A stretch of 64,000 nt of DNA from Megascapheus bottae (lineage: Eukaryota; Chordata; Mammalia; Rodentia; Geomyidae): positions 14,464,341 through 14,528,340 of the forward strand of contig JANJXV010000025.1 of NCBI GenBank assembly GCA_024803745.1, in the 5' to 3' direction. The notes below the pieces were generated by a model. The model saw only the letters and a program-made list of their open reading frames with translations, had not been told where the DNA came from and did not search any database. The translations under genes and the position numbers were made by a program. Each line of letters opens with the position of its first letter. The stretch's first letter is position 1. Below, piece by piece: positions 22,696 through 33,733 of this stretch.

Positions 22696-22787
22696 AAAAA
22701 CCCAAAACAACAACAAAAAACCCAACTAATCTCAAATAAACAAAGTTCCTTAGAAAAACACTCATGATAGTTCACAGGATAATCTGA

Positions 22788-22848
22788 TTATACATACATA
22801 TATATATATATACACACACACACATATATACACATACATATGTTAGTA
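22788..22848. repeat. (TA)n/(CA)n simple repeat
   Basis: Alternating TA and CA dinucleotides with short interruptions. Confidence 0.9.
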
Positions 22849-23528
22849 TAATATATAACATTTATAAATTTTTCCTAATCTAGAAGATGGGAGAGGTGTT
22901 AAAATCTAGAACAGTAATTAATGGACATCTAGTGTGTGCCTTCTATTAAAAACAAGCAGCTGTTACCAACATCTTAATTTAAAGATTTGGGGTTTGGGAA
23001 ATCATGGGATTGGAAGGAAACAAAAACCAACTCTTTCCTGCAGTTGCTTCACAGAATCAGTACATATCAGACCCTTAAATTTTTAAACACCACTTTCATG
23101 TTTTTGAGAGCTGAAAAGCCTTTGAAAAGCCAGCTTGTTAGAAAACTCACCTTTCAGATTTTCACTTCAAGGATTGGTGGAGGTGCTCGGGTACTGGCAA
23201 AATGGACTTGGGGAAAAAGTGGGGAGGGAGTTTCCAGGTAAGGAAGATAGATGTGTTCTAAGCTTCTGAAATAGCAGTGGGACCATCTCTGAGTGTACAG
23301 GCATAGCAGTGTTCCAAAAATGCAAAATATGTTACCTTGTTAGAGAGACGTTTATATTCTACAAACCTTCTCCCCAATCCATTATTGCTCTTCCCCTCTC
23401 TTGGTCAAAAATAAAGAAACAAAATGAAAGATGGAAATTAAAGAGGTAGAGGTAAGGCACAGGTGGGTCGTTCCCCTAATTCTAGTTGCTTAGAAGGTAA
23501 GATCCAGTGGGTCACAGTTTGTGGGCAG
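22849..23528. other. Unique noncoding sequence
   Basis: No recognised repeat. An 84-codon frame at 22987-23241 ends near 'caggtaagga' at 23235-23244, which resembles a splice donor, but no protein family is recognisable and no matching acceptor is evident. Confidence 0.4.
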
Positions 23529-23655
23529 GAGCCAGGTCTGGGCGGATCATGTTTGTAATCCTAGCTACTCAAGAGGCAGAGATCCAGAGAGAAGTCTAGG
23601 AGAGGACAAGCCTAGCAATTATAAGGCCCTGAGTTTAAACTGTAGTATATGTAAA
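23529..23655 (+). mobile_element. Dimeric SINE, central deletion
   Basis: Opening 'cgg atcatgtttgtaatccta' and 'gctactcaagagg' are present, then the sequence jumps to the ID-like end 'ggccctgagtttaaactgta'. Confidence 0.6.
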
Positions 23656-23802
23656 ACAAGAAAGGGGCTACATTTTGAAGGGTCAAGAAACAGTCAGCTG
23701 AAATTCCAATTTGTCTCTCTCTCCAGTTCAATGACTCGATTACTTCTTCTGTAACATACAAAACTAAAAACATTTCAAGGGCCCCAATCACCATTCGTTC
23801 AT

Positions 23803-24035
23803 TTGTTTTTGTGCCAATATGGGGGCTTGAACTCAGGGCCTTGCCATTGTTCTTTAGCTTTTGTGCTAAAAATTGGTGTTCTGCCACTTGAGCCACCTCT
23901 CCACTTATAGCTTTGGTAGTTAATCAGCAATAAGAGCCTCATGGATTTTCCTGTCCAGTATGGCTTCAAATGGGGATCCTCAGCTCTCAGCCTCCTGGGT
24001 AACTAGGGCTACTGGCATGGGCCACCGGGCTCTTG
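23803..24035 (-). mobile_element. Dimeric SINE, minus strand
   Basis: ID-like half complement at 23815-23910 and 7SL-like half complement ending 'gggctactggcatgggccac' near 24006-24025. Confidence 0.85.
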
Positions 24036-24892
24036 CTAGGGCTGCAAATACAATTAACCCCAAACTCCCTAGGCCTGCTCTGTGTTCATTTGGGCGGATG
24101 TTGAGGTACTCTTGAACTACTTTCTACCTTGTTCTCACACCTGAAGGTCTGCCCGTATCTGCTCTCCCTGCAACAAACACCAGTCACCTTTCCTGGGGTA
24201 CCCTGCCTTCAGGATGAAGATGACAGCATGAGTTTAGGGTAGTAGAGAAACAGAGGCTATGGGTTCTTGAACTTATGTCTCAGAGGCCCTGTGCAGAAAA
24301 ATAATCTCATTAAGCTGGGCTAATTGTTGGAGGGGTGAGGGTGGATAGAGTGGGGTACGGTGAGTCAGTCTTGACAGATTAACAAAAATTTCTACATGAC
24401 CAACGTATCTTTTTGTTATTTTGCATACAATGCCAAGAGGTGAACTAAAACATTTACTTAAGTTTTGCATCACAAACAGACAACAGGAAGCATAAACTCC
24501 CAACAGTCAAGCACTCTCTGAGGACTGAGCTTCTACTTCACTGGGTAACTTTCCTCTTTTGGTACTCTCATGTACATCACTTCAATGGTTACTCATTTAA
24601 TTCCAGGTTGAATTTGGGGTACAGAGTGGCATGAGGAAAGCAGGCTTGGGTGTCCTCAAGGAACTTGGAAAATAGACATTTCTTAAGTGCTGGTAAACAT
24701 GTGTTGCTCCTCTGGCAGGAAAAACAATATTGCTTGATGTCTCATTATTTATACTCTTAATATCCGAAGTTACCTTAAATGAACCAGATATATAGGACAC
24801 ATTTATATGTAAAGCACCTCTAAAACACATAAATCAGTTTTGTGCACGAAAAGGCAAAATCCTTTGTCATTTGAACAAAGATGATTTCTGTA
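24036..24892. other. Unique noncoding sequence
   Basis: No recognised repeat or supported gene. Confidence 0.45.
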
Positions 24893-24956
24893 TCCTCCTC
24901 CTCCTCCTCCTCCTCCTCCTCCTCCTCCTCCTCCTCCTCATCATCATCATCATCAT
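24893..24956. repeat. (TCC)n-(ATC)n compound microsatellite
   Basis: About 15 TCC units (24893-24939) change to about 6 ATC units (24940-24956), just upstream of a SINE. Confidence 0.97.
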
Positions 24957-24964
24957 AGAATGCT

Positions 24965-25145
24965 GGATGCTGGTGGCTCACACTTGTAATCCTAGCTACT
25001 CAGGAGGCTGAGATCTGAGGATCATAGTTCAAAGTCAACCCTAACATAAAAGTCCATGATACTCTTATCTCTAATTAACCAGAAAACAAAAGCTGGAAGT
25101 AGAGCTATACCTTGAGTCATATAGCACTGGCTTTACGCCTGAAAG
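24965..25145 (+). mobile_element. Dimeric SINE, 3' truncated
   Basis: The 7SL-like half is well preserved (24972-25090). The ID-like half breaks off after 'agcactggctttacgcctga', and its end is missing. Confidence 0.85.
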
Positions 25146-25287
25146 AAAGTGCCTATTCTCTTGGCAGTTTCTCTCTTTTGAGGCTAATATATAAAGGATG
25201 GAAACTTGTTTTAGTGAAAATTTCACTAAAGATAGAAGAAAGCCAATTTTTATTATCTTTATTTATTTTAAGGTTTCCAAAAGTATT

Positions 25288-25375
25288 CATTTTTGATGGA
25301 GTGGCACTAGGTTTGCACTCAGTATTTTATGCTTATTTGGTAGGCACTCTACCACTTGAGCCATGACTTCAACCC
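25288..25375 (-). mobile_element. ID-like SINE fragment, minus strand
   Basis: 'ggtttgcactcagtatttta' and 'ggcactctaccacttgagcc' are complements of an ID/tRNA-derived monomer. It is not clearly part of the dimeric family. Confidence 0.55.
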
Positions 25376-25394
25376 TTTTAGCTCTAGCTGTTTT

Positions 25395-25570
25395 TTATTT
25401 AAATCATTAAAATTTTCTTTAAGTGCTTGCATGCAAGGCGGTGGATTTGCGCGTTAGTTTGTGAGTATACCACCTCTGGACCCGTGTCACCCCTTCTGTC
25501 ATCCTCCCCCATCTCTCCTAACTCCCTTTTCACATATGGACACTGAATATGACCACATTCGTCCACTCAA
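25395..25570 (-). mobile_element. Old L1 3' end fragment, minus strand
   Basis: Starts with 'tttaagtgcttgcatgcaag' and has the same order of blocks as 21745-21960, including 'gtgagtata' and a pyrimidine-rich stretch, then 'actgaatatgaccacattcg'. Confidence 0.5.
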
Positions 25571-26770
25571 AAACCAGTTCTATAGACATGCATTGATGCT
25601 TTAAGCAACGCCTGCCTGCATTTATTTGCTCAGTAATCACTTTCTCATGGATCTGACACCAAGGAGAGTCTTGCATGATCACAATGAGTGATATACCTGT
25701 CCTTTTCCACCAGGAACCTAGCAAAGAAAGAACACTAGATTGGCCTTTTGCTCCTTTCATCTCTCCTCTCTGTTTGCTATGCACTGTTTGTTAAGTTCTG
25801 AATTGCAAGGAGATATCTGTATGTTTCCATCATCTCATATATCCTGAACATAAGTGTATGAAATTTAGCTTCCTATTATTAAACAATGAATCTTGCGTTC
25901 CAATAATGACATGAAAGTGAACAGGAAATCAGGTACAAAGATAATCCAGTCAAGGGAATTACAGACCGAAATAGAGCTCCCAGTTCCTTTCAGTTTATTT
26001 TTTGGGCCTGTTTTTTTTTTTTAAGTGAAAAAACAGGGCACTTTATCTTGCCTTACTATTACAGAGGACTTACCCCCAGCTCTCTGACCTCCTTCCAGCT
26101 GTAATAAACCACTGAGGGAGTTGCATCACCCACATTCAGTTACTGGATAACACCAGCAGAAAGCTACCTTCATGAAGAATCAGAATCCTTTGCAAATATT
26201 GCTCTTCTCATCACCTCTTGAATCTGCTGGACTCTAGACCCTGCCCATCTAGTGATTTCAGCTCCATTTGTTCCTGACAGGTTCAACTGACTACCCTGGA
26301 CTCACTTCTTTGTTGGCTGATGTCTATGCTGTGTGTCAGATCCTTTCAACAAGGGAAGACTGTGGCCATTCCTGGCCAGTCATGTCCTGTGGTCATTCAC
26401 AAGGAATGCTGGAATGAGAGATATATCACATTCTTGGCCTATGTAAACCTTCTTACTTGAAGGAATATTTCCAACACCAGACTTGACAAAAAGGCCTTCT
26501 TTCCCATTTCTCTTGGTTTTTACTCTACCTCACTGTTGGGAACATTTCCCAAGGAAATGGTCAGGGCATTGTGAGATGGGCAGCCAATAAGATTCTACAT
26601 GTGAACATGTCACCATAGATGTGAGGCCACACAGACTGAGCTTAACTTACTAGCAGATATCTGAAGAGTAAAGAAAACTAGCAGTGCAAGGTACCTTAAG
26701 CTCCCTAGAGTACTTACCCTCAGGCTGCTGAGCTCCTCAGGGATGGACAGATCATTCAGTTGACCTCGTT
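25571..26770. other. Unique noncoding sequence, about 1.2 kb
   Basis: Only a short T-run at 26011-26023 and no recognised element. Confidence 0.45.
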
Positions 26771-26784
26771 TCAACAATATTCTT

Positions 26785-26978
26785 TTTTTTTTGCCAGTCC
26801 TGGGCTTGAGCTCAGAACCTGAGCACTGTCCTTGGACTTTTCTCAAGGCTAGAGCTCTACCACTTGAGCCACAGCACCACTTCCAGCTTTTTTTGGTGTA
26901 TGTGGTACTGAGGAATCAAACCCGGGTTTTTGTGCATGCTAGGCAAGCCCTCAATCACTAGGCCAAACTCCCAGTCCC
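26785..26978 (-). mobile_element. ID-headed dimeric SINE, minus strand, with target-site duplication
   Basis: Well-preserved copy of the 'gtagagctctagcc' subfamily with T-run tail at 26785-26792. Direct repeats 'tcaacaatattctt' (26771-26784) and 'tcaacaataatattctt' (26979-26995) flank it, differing by three bases. Good conservation suggests a fairly young insertion. Confidence 0.93.
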
Positions 26979-27099
26979 TCAACAATAATATTCTTATAAT
27001 AGACATAGAACTTTTCTTAGGATATAGAGCTTCTTACTCAAAGAAAGAGGCCATGGAAGCTAATACCAAAACTAATTGATTAGTAAGCGTCTATCAAAT

Positions 27100-27166
27100 C
27101 ATTCCCCCCCCCCTTACATACACATACACATACACACACAACACACACACACATACACAAACATGG
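27100..27166. repeat. C-run followed by degenerate (CA)n
   Basis: A C9-10 run at about 27104-27113, then CA and TACA units. Confidence 0.85.
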
Positions 27167-27319
27167 TAGACATTTTCTTTGAATATTTGTGAGAAGGTCC
27201 ATTTTCTTTGAAAAATTTCACCTTCAGGTCATCTCAGGAAAAGGGAAAAAGCAAGGAAAAAGTAAGAGAAGTTGAATACTTTCTTGGTGAAATGAACTGT
27301 TAAAAAAAGCTAATTCTCA

Positions 27320-27500
27320 GGGCTGGGAGTTTGGCCTAGTGGTAGAGTGCTTGTCTAGCATGCACAAAGATTTGGGTTCGATTCCTCGGTACCACATACA
27401 TAGAAAAAAGCCCTAAGTGGTGCTGAGACTCAAGTGGTAGAGCTCAGTCCAAGGACAGTGCACAGGCCCTGATTTCAAGCCCAGGACTGGCAAAAAAAAA
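27320..27500 (+). mobile_element. ID-headed dimeric SINE, small internal deletion
   Basis: The head carries 'tagtggtagagtgcttgtct' (A-box region) and 'gggttcgattcc' (B-box). The 3' half lacks about 14 bases between 'gtagagctc' and 'agtccaagga', but keeps the subfamily marker. A-rich tail follows. Confidence 0.93.
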
Positions 27501-27679
27501 ACAAAACAAAAAAAAAAAAGCAGACAAAACTACAACAACAACAACAAAAAATGATAATTCTTGCTTGCTGGAAGTTTTCATACTCAGCAACTATAGGATA
27601 AATTAAAAAGCTTGTGGGGATCTGAGTTATGACAACAAGGAGGACTATCTGCACCCACCCTTCCATCAATGCACTCATC

Positions 27680-27715
27680 TCTTTACCCCATCACGTGCCA
27701 AGTCCAGAAGTATTT
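27680..27715 (+). mobile_element. Ancient repeat fragment, left of a SINE
   Basis: 'gtccagaagtatttattgat' resembles the 'tatttattgagcacctacta' block found in many old mammalian repeats. The matching continuation 'tttctatgtacaaggtcttg' is at 27966-27985, right of the SINE. Confidence 0.4.
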
Positions 27716-27721
27716 ATTGAT

Positions 27722-27905
27722 GGTGCCAGCGGTGGTTGATGTCTGTAATTCTAACTGCCCAGGAGGCTGAGATCTGAGGATTGCAGTTAAAAGCCAGTCT
27801 GGGCAGGAAAGTTAAAAGTCATAAGCAGAGGTTTGGCTCAAGCAGTAGAGTGTTATCCTTGAGCAAAAGAGCCAAGTGAGAGTGTAAAGTTCAAGCCTCA
27901 GTACA
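27722..27905 (+). mobile_element. Dimeric SINE, linker deleted
   Basis: The 7SL-like half (27722-27810) jumps directly to the ID-like half at 'cataagcagaggtttggctc'. A CA-rich tail follows at 27908-27950. Approximate direct repeats 'aagtatttattga' (27709-27721) and 'aagtacttactta' (27950-27962) may be an imperfect target duplication. Confidence 0.8.
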
Positions 27906-27962
27906 AATAGCACACATACACAAACACATACATCTACACACATACACACAAGTACTTACTTA

Positions 27963-28310
27963 AGTGTTTCTATGTACAAGGTCTTGCCCCTGAGGCTTAC
28001 AGGGTACAAAACCGGTGCAGGTGTACAGCCCCCACTAACTGCAGTGCCTTTCACTCTGTACTTAAGTTGTTCATTCAGTTCAGGCTCAGCTGATGTTCTC
28101 AATCTCATAGTACACAATTTGTGTACTTTTCTTACTTCTGGGCTTCATTTGATTAATCCTATCCTTGTTTTCTTCCTGTTGTAATTCATTCACTGAATTT
28201 TTTTGCACCATGTTTATTAGTATAAGCCATGTTCAATCAACTTGGGATAGAAATGGGTTTAATTTTAAGCAAATGAACATAATTAGCCTACTAGATTCTA
28301 TAGGAAAGAT
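27963..28310. other. Unique noncoding sequence
   Basis: First about 60 bases probably belong to the ancient repeat split by the SINE. The rest is unassigned. Confidence 0.4.
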
Positions 28311-28347
28311 TTATATATATATAATATGTAATATATATATATATGTA
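28311..28347. repeat. (TA)n simple repeat
   Basis: Two TA runs separated by 'atgtaa'. Self-complementary and cruciform-prone. Confidence 0.9.
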
Positions 28348-28774
28348 AAATCACAGATAAAGTGGTATCTCAGGTGTCAAGGCACCCCAGGTCATGCTAC
28401 TTTCTCATTTCTCTTTCATTGTTACCTCATGGTTCCCCCATGTTCTGAAGGCCCATGGGAAATTTCTTTCCTGGACCTCCCAGGGTTTTTTGCAGAATTT
28501 AGTCACTCAAATATCAGTCCCATTGTGGTTTTGGAAAAGATGTGGGATTTCATCAAAGAGTATGTCCCCAAAATTTAAAAGCAGAAAACAAAACAAAAAA
28601 TCTTTCCTGAGGTTATTCCGAAGTAATCCAGAAAGATGCTCTTAGAAGTTTGTTTGTTTTTCAGAATGGATGGGAAAGATAGGAAAGGAAGTGGTAAGGG
28701 TGCAGGGACTGGAGGTGTTAGAAAAGGGGGCACATTTCCTGAATGGCCACCTACGTTATAAACTGTGTTATGCA
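28348..28774. other. Unique noncoding sequence
   Basis: No recognised repeat. A frame of 137 codons at 28165-28578 spans the TA repeat and has no domain. Confidence 0.4.
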
Positions 28775-28831
28775 ATTGATAGTGTGTGTATGTTTGTGTT
28801 GCACGCACATGTGTATGCATGTGTGCATGCC
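28775..28831. repeat. Degenerate (TG)n at a minus-strand SINE 3' end
   Basis: TG and TATG/CATG units directly abut the 3' end of the minus-strand SINE at 28832. Confidence 0.8.
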
Positions 28832-29057
28832 AGTAACAGGGCTTTAACTCTGTGCCCGGGTACTGTCCCTGAGTGTTTTACTTTAAGGCTAGCATTCTAC
28901 CACTTAAGCGATACCTACACTTCTGGCTTTTTGCTGGTTAACTGCAGAGATAAGAGTATCTCCGGTTTGTTTGCTCTGGACTGGCTCTGAGCCATGATTC
29001 TCAGATCTCAGACTCCTGAGTAGCTAGGATTATAGGCATGAACCACCAGGGCTCAGC
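28832..29057 (-). mobile_element. Dimeric SINE, minus strand
   Basis: ID-like half complement at 28840-28925 and 7SL-like half complement ending 'ggattataggcatgaaccac' near 29027-29046. Confidence 0.87.
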
Positions 29058-29109
29058 TTTATGTACTTGAGAGGATTCAGATCAGCACCACAGCTCTAAA
29101 ACATTGCCC

Positions 29110-29250
29110 GAGTTTTACTTGTCTCTCAGAGTGAAAATAAGGCTTGAAGAATTTAACTCAGTCAAGTTTGCACAACTAATACACAGCCCAGATGGGGGAG
29201 ATGCACATCCAAGTTTATCTGATCTTCCTCTATGCTGCACCCAGTGCCTC
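29110..29250 (+). mobile_element. MIR-like ancient SINE fragment
   Basis: The order 'aataaggcttgaagaattta', 'actcagtcaagtttgcacaa', 'ctaatacacagcccagatgg' parallels the MIR core, where a gain of 'gag..gttaagtaacttgccc..cacacagc' is expected. Diverged. Confidence 0.5.
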
Positions 29251-29765
29251 AGACCTGCACTTGAACTGCATGCATTTCTATAATCCTCCTCCTTAAGCCC
29301 AGAAGAAAGAAAAGTGGACAAGAGGCCCTGCTGACGAGTCTAATACACACAGACCATTCTAGGATTCAAGGGGAAGGTAGGGAGCAATGTTTAAATTCCT
29401 GGTCCACCCAGGATAATACAAAAGAAGGAGGCAACATGTTCTAAGCAGGCTCACTGATGACCAGTTGAGGAGTACCTACTGTATACAAGGAAGTCTGCCA
29501 TGTCCCAGAATGCAATGGGACAGAATGGGAACAAGGTCACAGTCTGCATGACTATGAGGAAAGATGGCTGAGCCAGAAGGCCTTGCATTCCCGTTCTTTC
29601 AAGCCAGACAGGCAGCACCTAATTATCTTTTGAAAGATCAGACTTAGGGAGTCTTGTTCTGGGTACTCTATATGGGCCAAGCCTGGAGCCTCATCTTTTC
29701 CAGTGGCCCCTATAGGGCTGGAGACACACCAGCCCCTGTATCTAAGAGCTGATGGGTGTTTGGGG

Positions 29766-29767
<2 letters not shown>
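29251..29767. other. Unique noncoding sequence
   Basis: A weak ancient-repeat block 'gaggagtacctactgtatac' occurs near 29467-29486. No gene supported. Confidence 0.4.

Positions 29768-29814
<47 letters not shown>
29768..29814. repeat. (AC)n microsatellite, about 23 units
   Basis: Pure AC tract without a recognisable SINE end beside it. Confidence 0.98.
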
Positions 29815-29815
<1 letters not shown>

Positions 29816-31384
29816 CAGACTTTAGGCAAGCAGGGGGTTAATAGATTATAAAATAAAACCCTCTAACACAAAAATGTTATTTTAATTGTATTACATTGAG
29901 GAGCCCTGAGGGTCGTGGGGTAGATAATCAAAAAAAAAGGACAAGGAGGAAATTAAAAATGGGAAGGAAGCAATCAAAAAGGCCATTTAGGAGAGCCCCT
30001 TAATCCTCCATAGAAAGAACACTAATTATACTACAGAATCTCCTTATAATTAACCCTGATATAAAGTGCTGGGATTTTTTTTTGGGGGGGGGCTCAGAAA
30101 TAACTTTCACATTCACAAGCATTTTGATCACAAACTCCCACAAATGTCTGACAGCCTTTCTCACATGCTGGCCAGTTCCTTCCCACCAATGAGCCCCAAG
30201 ATTACACTGTGATTACCACCAGAATGAGAAGCCATCCTGCCTGCAGCTCGGCTGAATGCAGTCCATTACTTTTTCACTCTTGGCAAGAAGAGGCCCAGAA
30301 ACTCTATCTACTTGTACCTCTCTTCCCCTGTTCTAATTGCTTCCCTCTGCTCACTGTTTTAGTCCAAGGTAGGACTTGGAGTATGGCCTCAGTGTAGAAG
30401 CTACTGAATTCCAAACATAGCTTCCTCCATAAACAAGGCCCCTGCTTAGAGGTTTTTTACGTACAATTCCAGGCCACCGGGCATTCACATAGCTGTAATA
30501 GTTTTCAAGGTTTCCAGACAAAAACCCAATGATGCAGACAAGACTTCTCAAACGCCCATCCAAAGTAAAAGGGCCCCCCATCACATTCCTCAACCAGGGG
30601 CGGTGGAAAACTCAGAGGAGTTCAGGAGCTGGAGCCTGGCTCAAGAAGAAAAATCGAAAAGTTAAAGCAATCTAGACCCAGGTGAGGAGAGGAAAGGAAC
30701 TAAGACAGGTTGTTCAGAACCCTCCCCGCCCCTCCCTTCCTGCCTTTCCTTTCTCTGTTTCTGTATGACTCCACAATGAAAAGAATCTGCCCCTTGTCCC
30801 CATGTGAACTGATCTTCACTCTCATCCTACCTGGTAAGAGAAGGAGCAGGATCTCTGATTCCATGAGTTCCCCTGGGGCAGATAAATAGTCTCAGTGGAG
30901 TGTCTGCCTGCCAAGCGAAACCCTAGAAGAGGTCCAGGCCCCTGGAGACAGGCCCTGCTCTAGCTCCCAAGGCATCATGGTCTTGGAATGGGAGCCTAGC
31001 CTTGGTTTTTCCCCTTCCATACAAATGCTGGGTGTATTTGAGAGGTGTGACTGCTTTCCACAAAGCATCCACCCTTGACTCAGTGATGGGAAACCCAGGC
31101 TAACGAGACACTGGGTCTGGGGTTTGCCTTGCATCAAAGGAACAAAATGCCTAAAGAATTTTTCCATCTGTTTTTATACATGCTATTCAAACTACACTCT
31201 CCTTTTTACTTCCCTTGGGGGAGGGGAGAGGAATGAGGAACTTTTTATGGAGAATTTAATGAGATATTTCCTTTAAAACAAAAAAAAAAATACAAAAAAC
31301 TTCTTTTTGTAAAAGCCAGAATCCCAAACTAGAAAACAAATATTCTCTGATGATTCAACTTTTTCTTAATTTGTTTATTTTATA
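29815..31384. other. Repeat-poor sequence with candidate conserved block at 29830-30080
   Basis: Bases 29830-30080 are AT-rich and carry several homeodomain-like cores: 'taatcc' at 30001-30006, 'ctaattat' near 30022 and 'ataattaa' near 30046. The rest, to 31384, has no recognised transposon and no supported gene. Regulatory function is inferred only. Confidence 0.4.
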
Positions 31385-31550
31385 TCAGTACTGGAGCTTG
31401 AACTCAGGCCTGGGTGCTGTCCCTGAGCTTATTTTGTTCAAGGCTAATTATCTACCACTTGGAGCCACAGCTCCACTTTTGGCTTTTTGGTGGTTTGCTG
31501 GAGATAAAGAATCTCATATACTTGTCTGCCCAGGCTTGCTACAAAGCATC
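31385..31550 (-). mobile_element. Dimeric SINE, minus strand, 5' truncated
   Basis: ID-like half complement at 31390-31490, linker to 31530, and only the start of the 7SL-like half complement. Confidence 0.8.
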
Positions 31551-31611
31551 TGTGGGTTGAAACAGATGTGGCAAGGAAAACAAGCCCAGTGAATATCCCA
31601 TTCTTTGCTCA

Positions 31612-31697
31612 GGGCAGACATCACTAATCTATTGTGATCCCTATGCTAGTCCTTGGGCAGATATCACTAATCTCTTGTGATCTGTGTGCTATTCCCT
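31612..31697. repeat. Two-unit 43-base tandem duplication
   Basis: Units 31612-31654 and 31655-31697 align without gaps and share roughly 85 percent of bases by eye, including 'atcactaatct' and 'ttgtgatc' in each. Not a known transposon. Confidence 0.85.
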
Positions 31698-33564
31698 CCC
31701 CTGCCCCAATCAGGACTCAGCCCAAGATTTCTCCTGTGCTCAGCACTGCAAACAGACATCATCAACAGATCAGTTTGTGACTCAGACTAAATTCAGTTGT
31801 CAGTCTTAGCAAGAGTTGCCCCCATTTGTTTCATTATCTCTTCTTAGCAATCATGAGTTTGGATTTCACAAACTCAGACATGAACTGTACAAGCCTAACA
31901 CTGCTGTCAGGGATTTTTTTCCTCAGGCAAGTCACATAGGAGCAGAGGACGACACATCTCAAGGAAAAGCTGATGTCTCTCTTAGCTAATCCACTGGCTC
32001 CTTCCACAACAGATTAGAAGCTCCATGCAGTCAAAAGCTTTCTTTCCCAGGAGTTCAAGACACCATCAACTTAGAGCAGATGGGGAAGTGAAGGGCATTA
32101 GGAGAGAGGAACATCAGGGCTTTGAGCTGGCCAAGGCCCATAAAATCATTTGGTCTGTTCTTGCCAGGGCAGCTACAGGCAGGATCTGAAATTCAATGAA
32201 TCAAGTAGCCTTTTTTCCCAAAGTGAAATCCAATAAATCTAAGTCTGTGAATGATGTCATAAATATCCAAATGGCCCTTGGCAGAAAAGAAAGGGTTCTT
32301 CACCCCTATCAAATGGAATAGAATAAAATCTCTTGTAGACATCTTGTGGGCAGAGTTTCAGTGTAGAAATTGTGCTCATCAGAAAAATTAAGGAAATAAA
32401 AATTTCAAAAAGACTTAAACCTCAGCTGGGTTACTTTGGTTCAACTATGTAGTAGGGGTGGGGGGAGGTGGAGTTAAGGAATCTTTCCAGACAGTCCTCA
32501 AGGTGACAGCCATTGTCATTATTTCTCTCTGACTCTCACATACCTACTTCTACCTCCTCATACACATACACATACTACTCCATATATGAACACACAAACA
32601 CTTATACACTCAGTCACAAGTATGCACACCCCTCCATACTCACCTGTAGTCACACACATCCATGCTGACTGTCAGATGCCAGGGAAGGAATTAAGACTCA
32701 AATCTATTTTCCCCTTCTTCACATTATTCCCATTCTAACCCCAGATGATTCTCTTTTGATAGAAACCTCCCTGGCCTAAAGGGACTGTCTCATAAACATT
32801 GGGCCCCGGGGACTGTGTGGGAAATAAGCACACACCTGCTCTGCCACCAGCCTCATTATTGCCTAAATAGCGTTAGTCCATTCCTCTAGAGGAATTCTGG
32901 CTCAGAACTTTTATAAGAGGGAGACTCAATTATACTTCTTATGAGTTCCCTAAATTTGGAAATTGAGCTAAATAAGGAAATGCATTAGTCAAAATCCCTC
33001 TCAACTTCCTCCCCCACTCATTTTTGCACTCTTTTCCCACTTCCTTGGCTGACTTGGGGATGGTTTGAGTTAGTAGGACTACCAACTATGAAAACCATAA
33101 ATAGTGCACTGGCATTGAGACAGGAAAGCTTAGAATGGGGATACAAATGCTGAGCATAGATACTCTAGGTATGGTTAGTGTGTGGTAAAGTACATGAGCA
33201 AGTAAGCGTCCCTATAGGGTCCAATCCAATTCATGAAATACTAGAGATTGGGCAGCATTATGATCAGCTTTCAAGGAAGGAACACATTTGACATAGGACT
33301 TATGGATGCTAATCAAGCTGGATGTAGAAATAGAGAGAAAGGAAGATGACAGAGCATGAGAAATTCCTCTATAGGGACTTATCAGGCCTAAGACCAAAGC
33401 AGTTGTTCCTAGTGGCTGGGAAAATGAGTTTAATTTACTCAGCTATCTGTACTCAGAAGAGGGGATGGATGAGGTAGATGGGGGCAGGGGAAAGACCGAG
33501 GATGAGAAGAGAAGAGGGGAGAAGAAAGAGATGGCCTTGAACTAGTAATCTCCAAGAGTGACTA
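31698..33564. other. Unique noncoding sequence, about 1.9 kb
   Basis: The longest transposon-free stretch in the middle of the window. It includes a G-rich patch at 32456-32475 and a degenerate CA-rich patch at 32540-32660. No coding or splice signal that I can support. Confidence 0.45.
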
Positions 33565-33733
33565 GAGGAGAGCAGCATCAGTGTCACCTGGGAACTCAAT
33601 AGAAATATGAACCTAGGTCCCTGTCTAGTCCTATCCTACTGAATCTAAGTCTGGAGTGGAACCTAGCAATTTCTGTTTGAACATGTCCCTTTGCGGTTCT
33701 TATGCATGGTAAAGTTTAAGAGCTACTGCCCTG
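33565..33733 (+). mobile_element. MER5A-like hAT DNA transposon
   Basis: 'gcagcatcagtgtcacctgg', 'gaactcaatagaaatatgaa', 'cctactgaatctaagtctgg' and 'aacctagcaatttctg' match in order the MER5A consensus as I recall it, ending near 'gtttaagagctactgccct'. Nonautonomous and ancient. Confidence 0.75.

Noticed and set aside
23235..23244. Splice-donor-like 'caggtaagga' after an open frame
   Set aside because: No paired acceptor and no recognisable protein; a strong donor motif occurs by chance every few kilobases.
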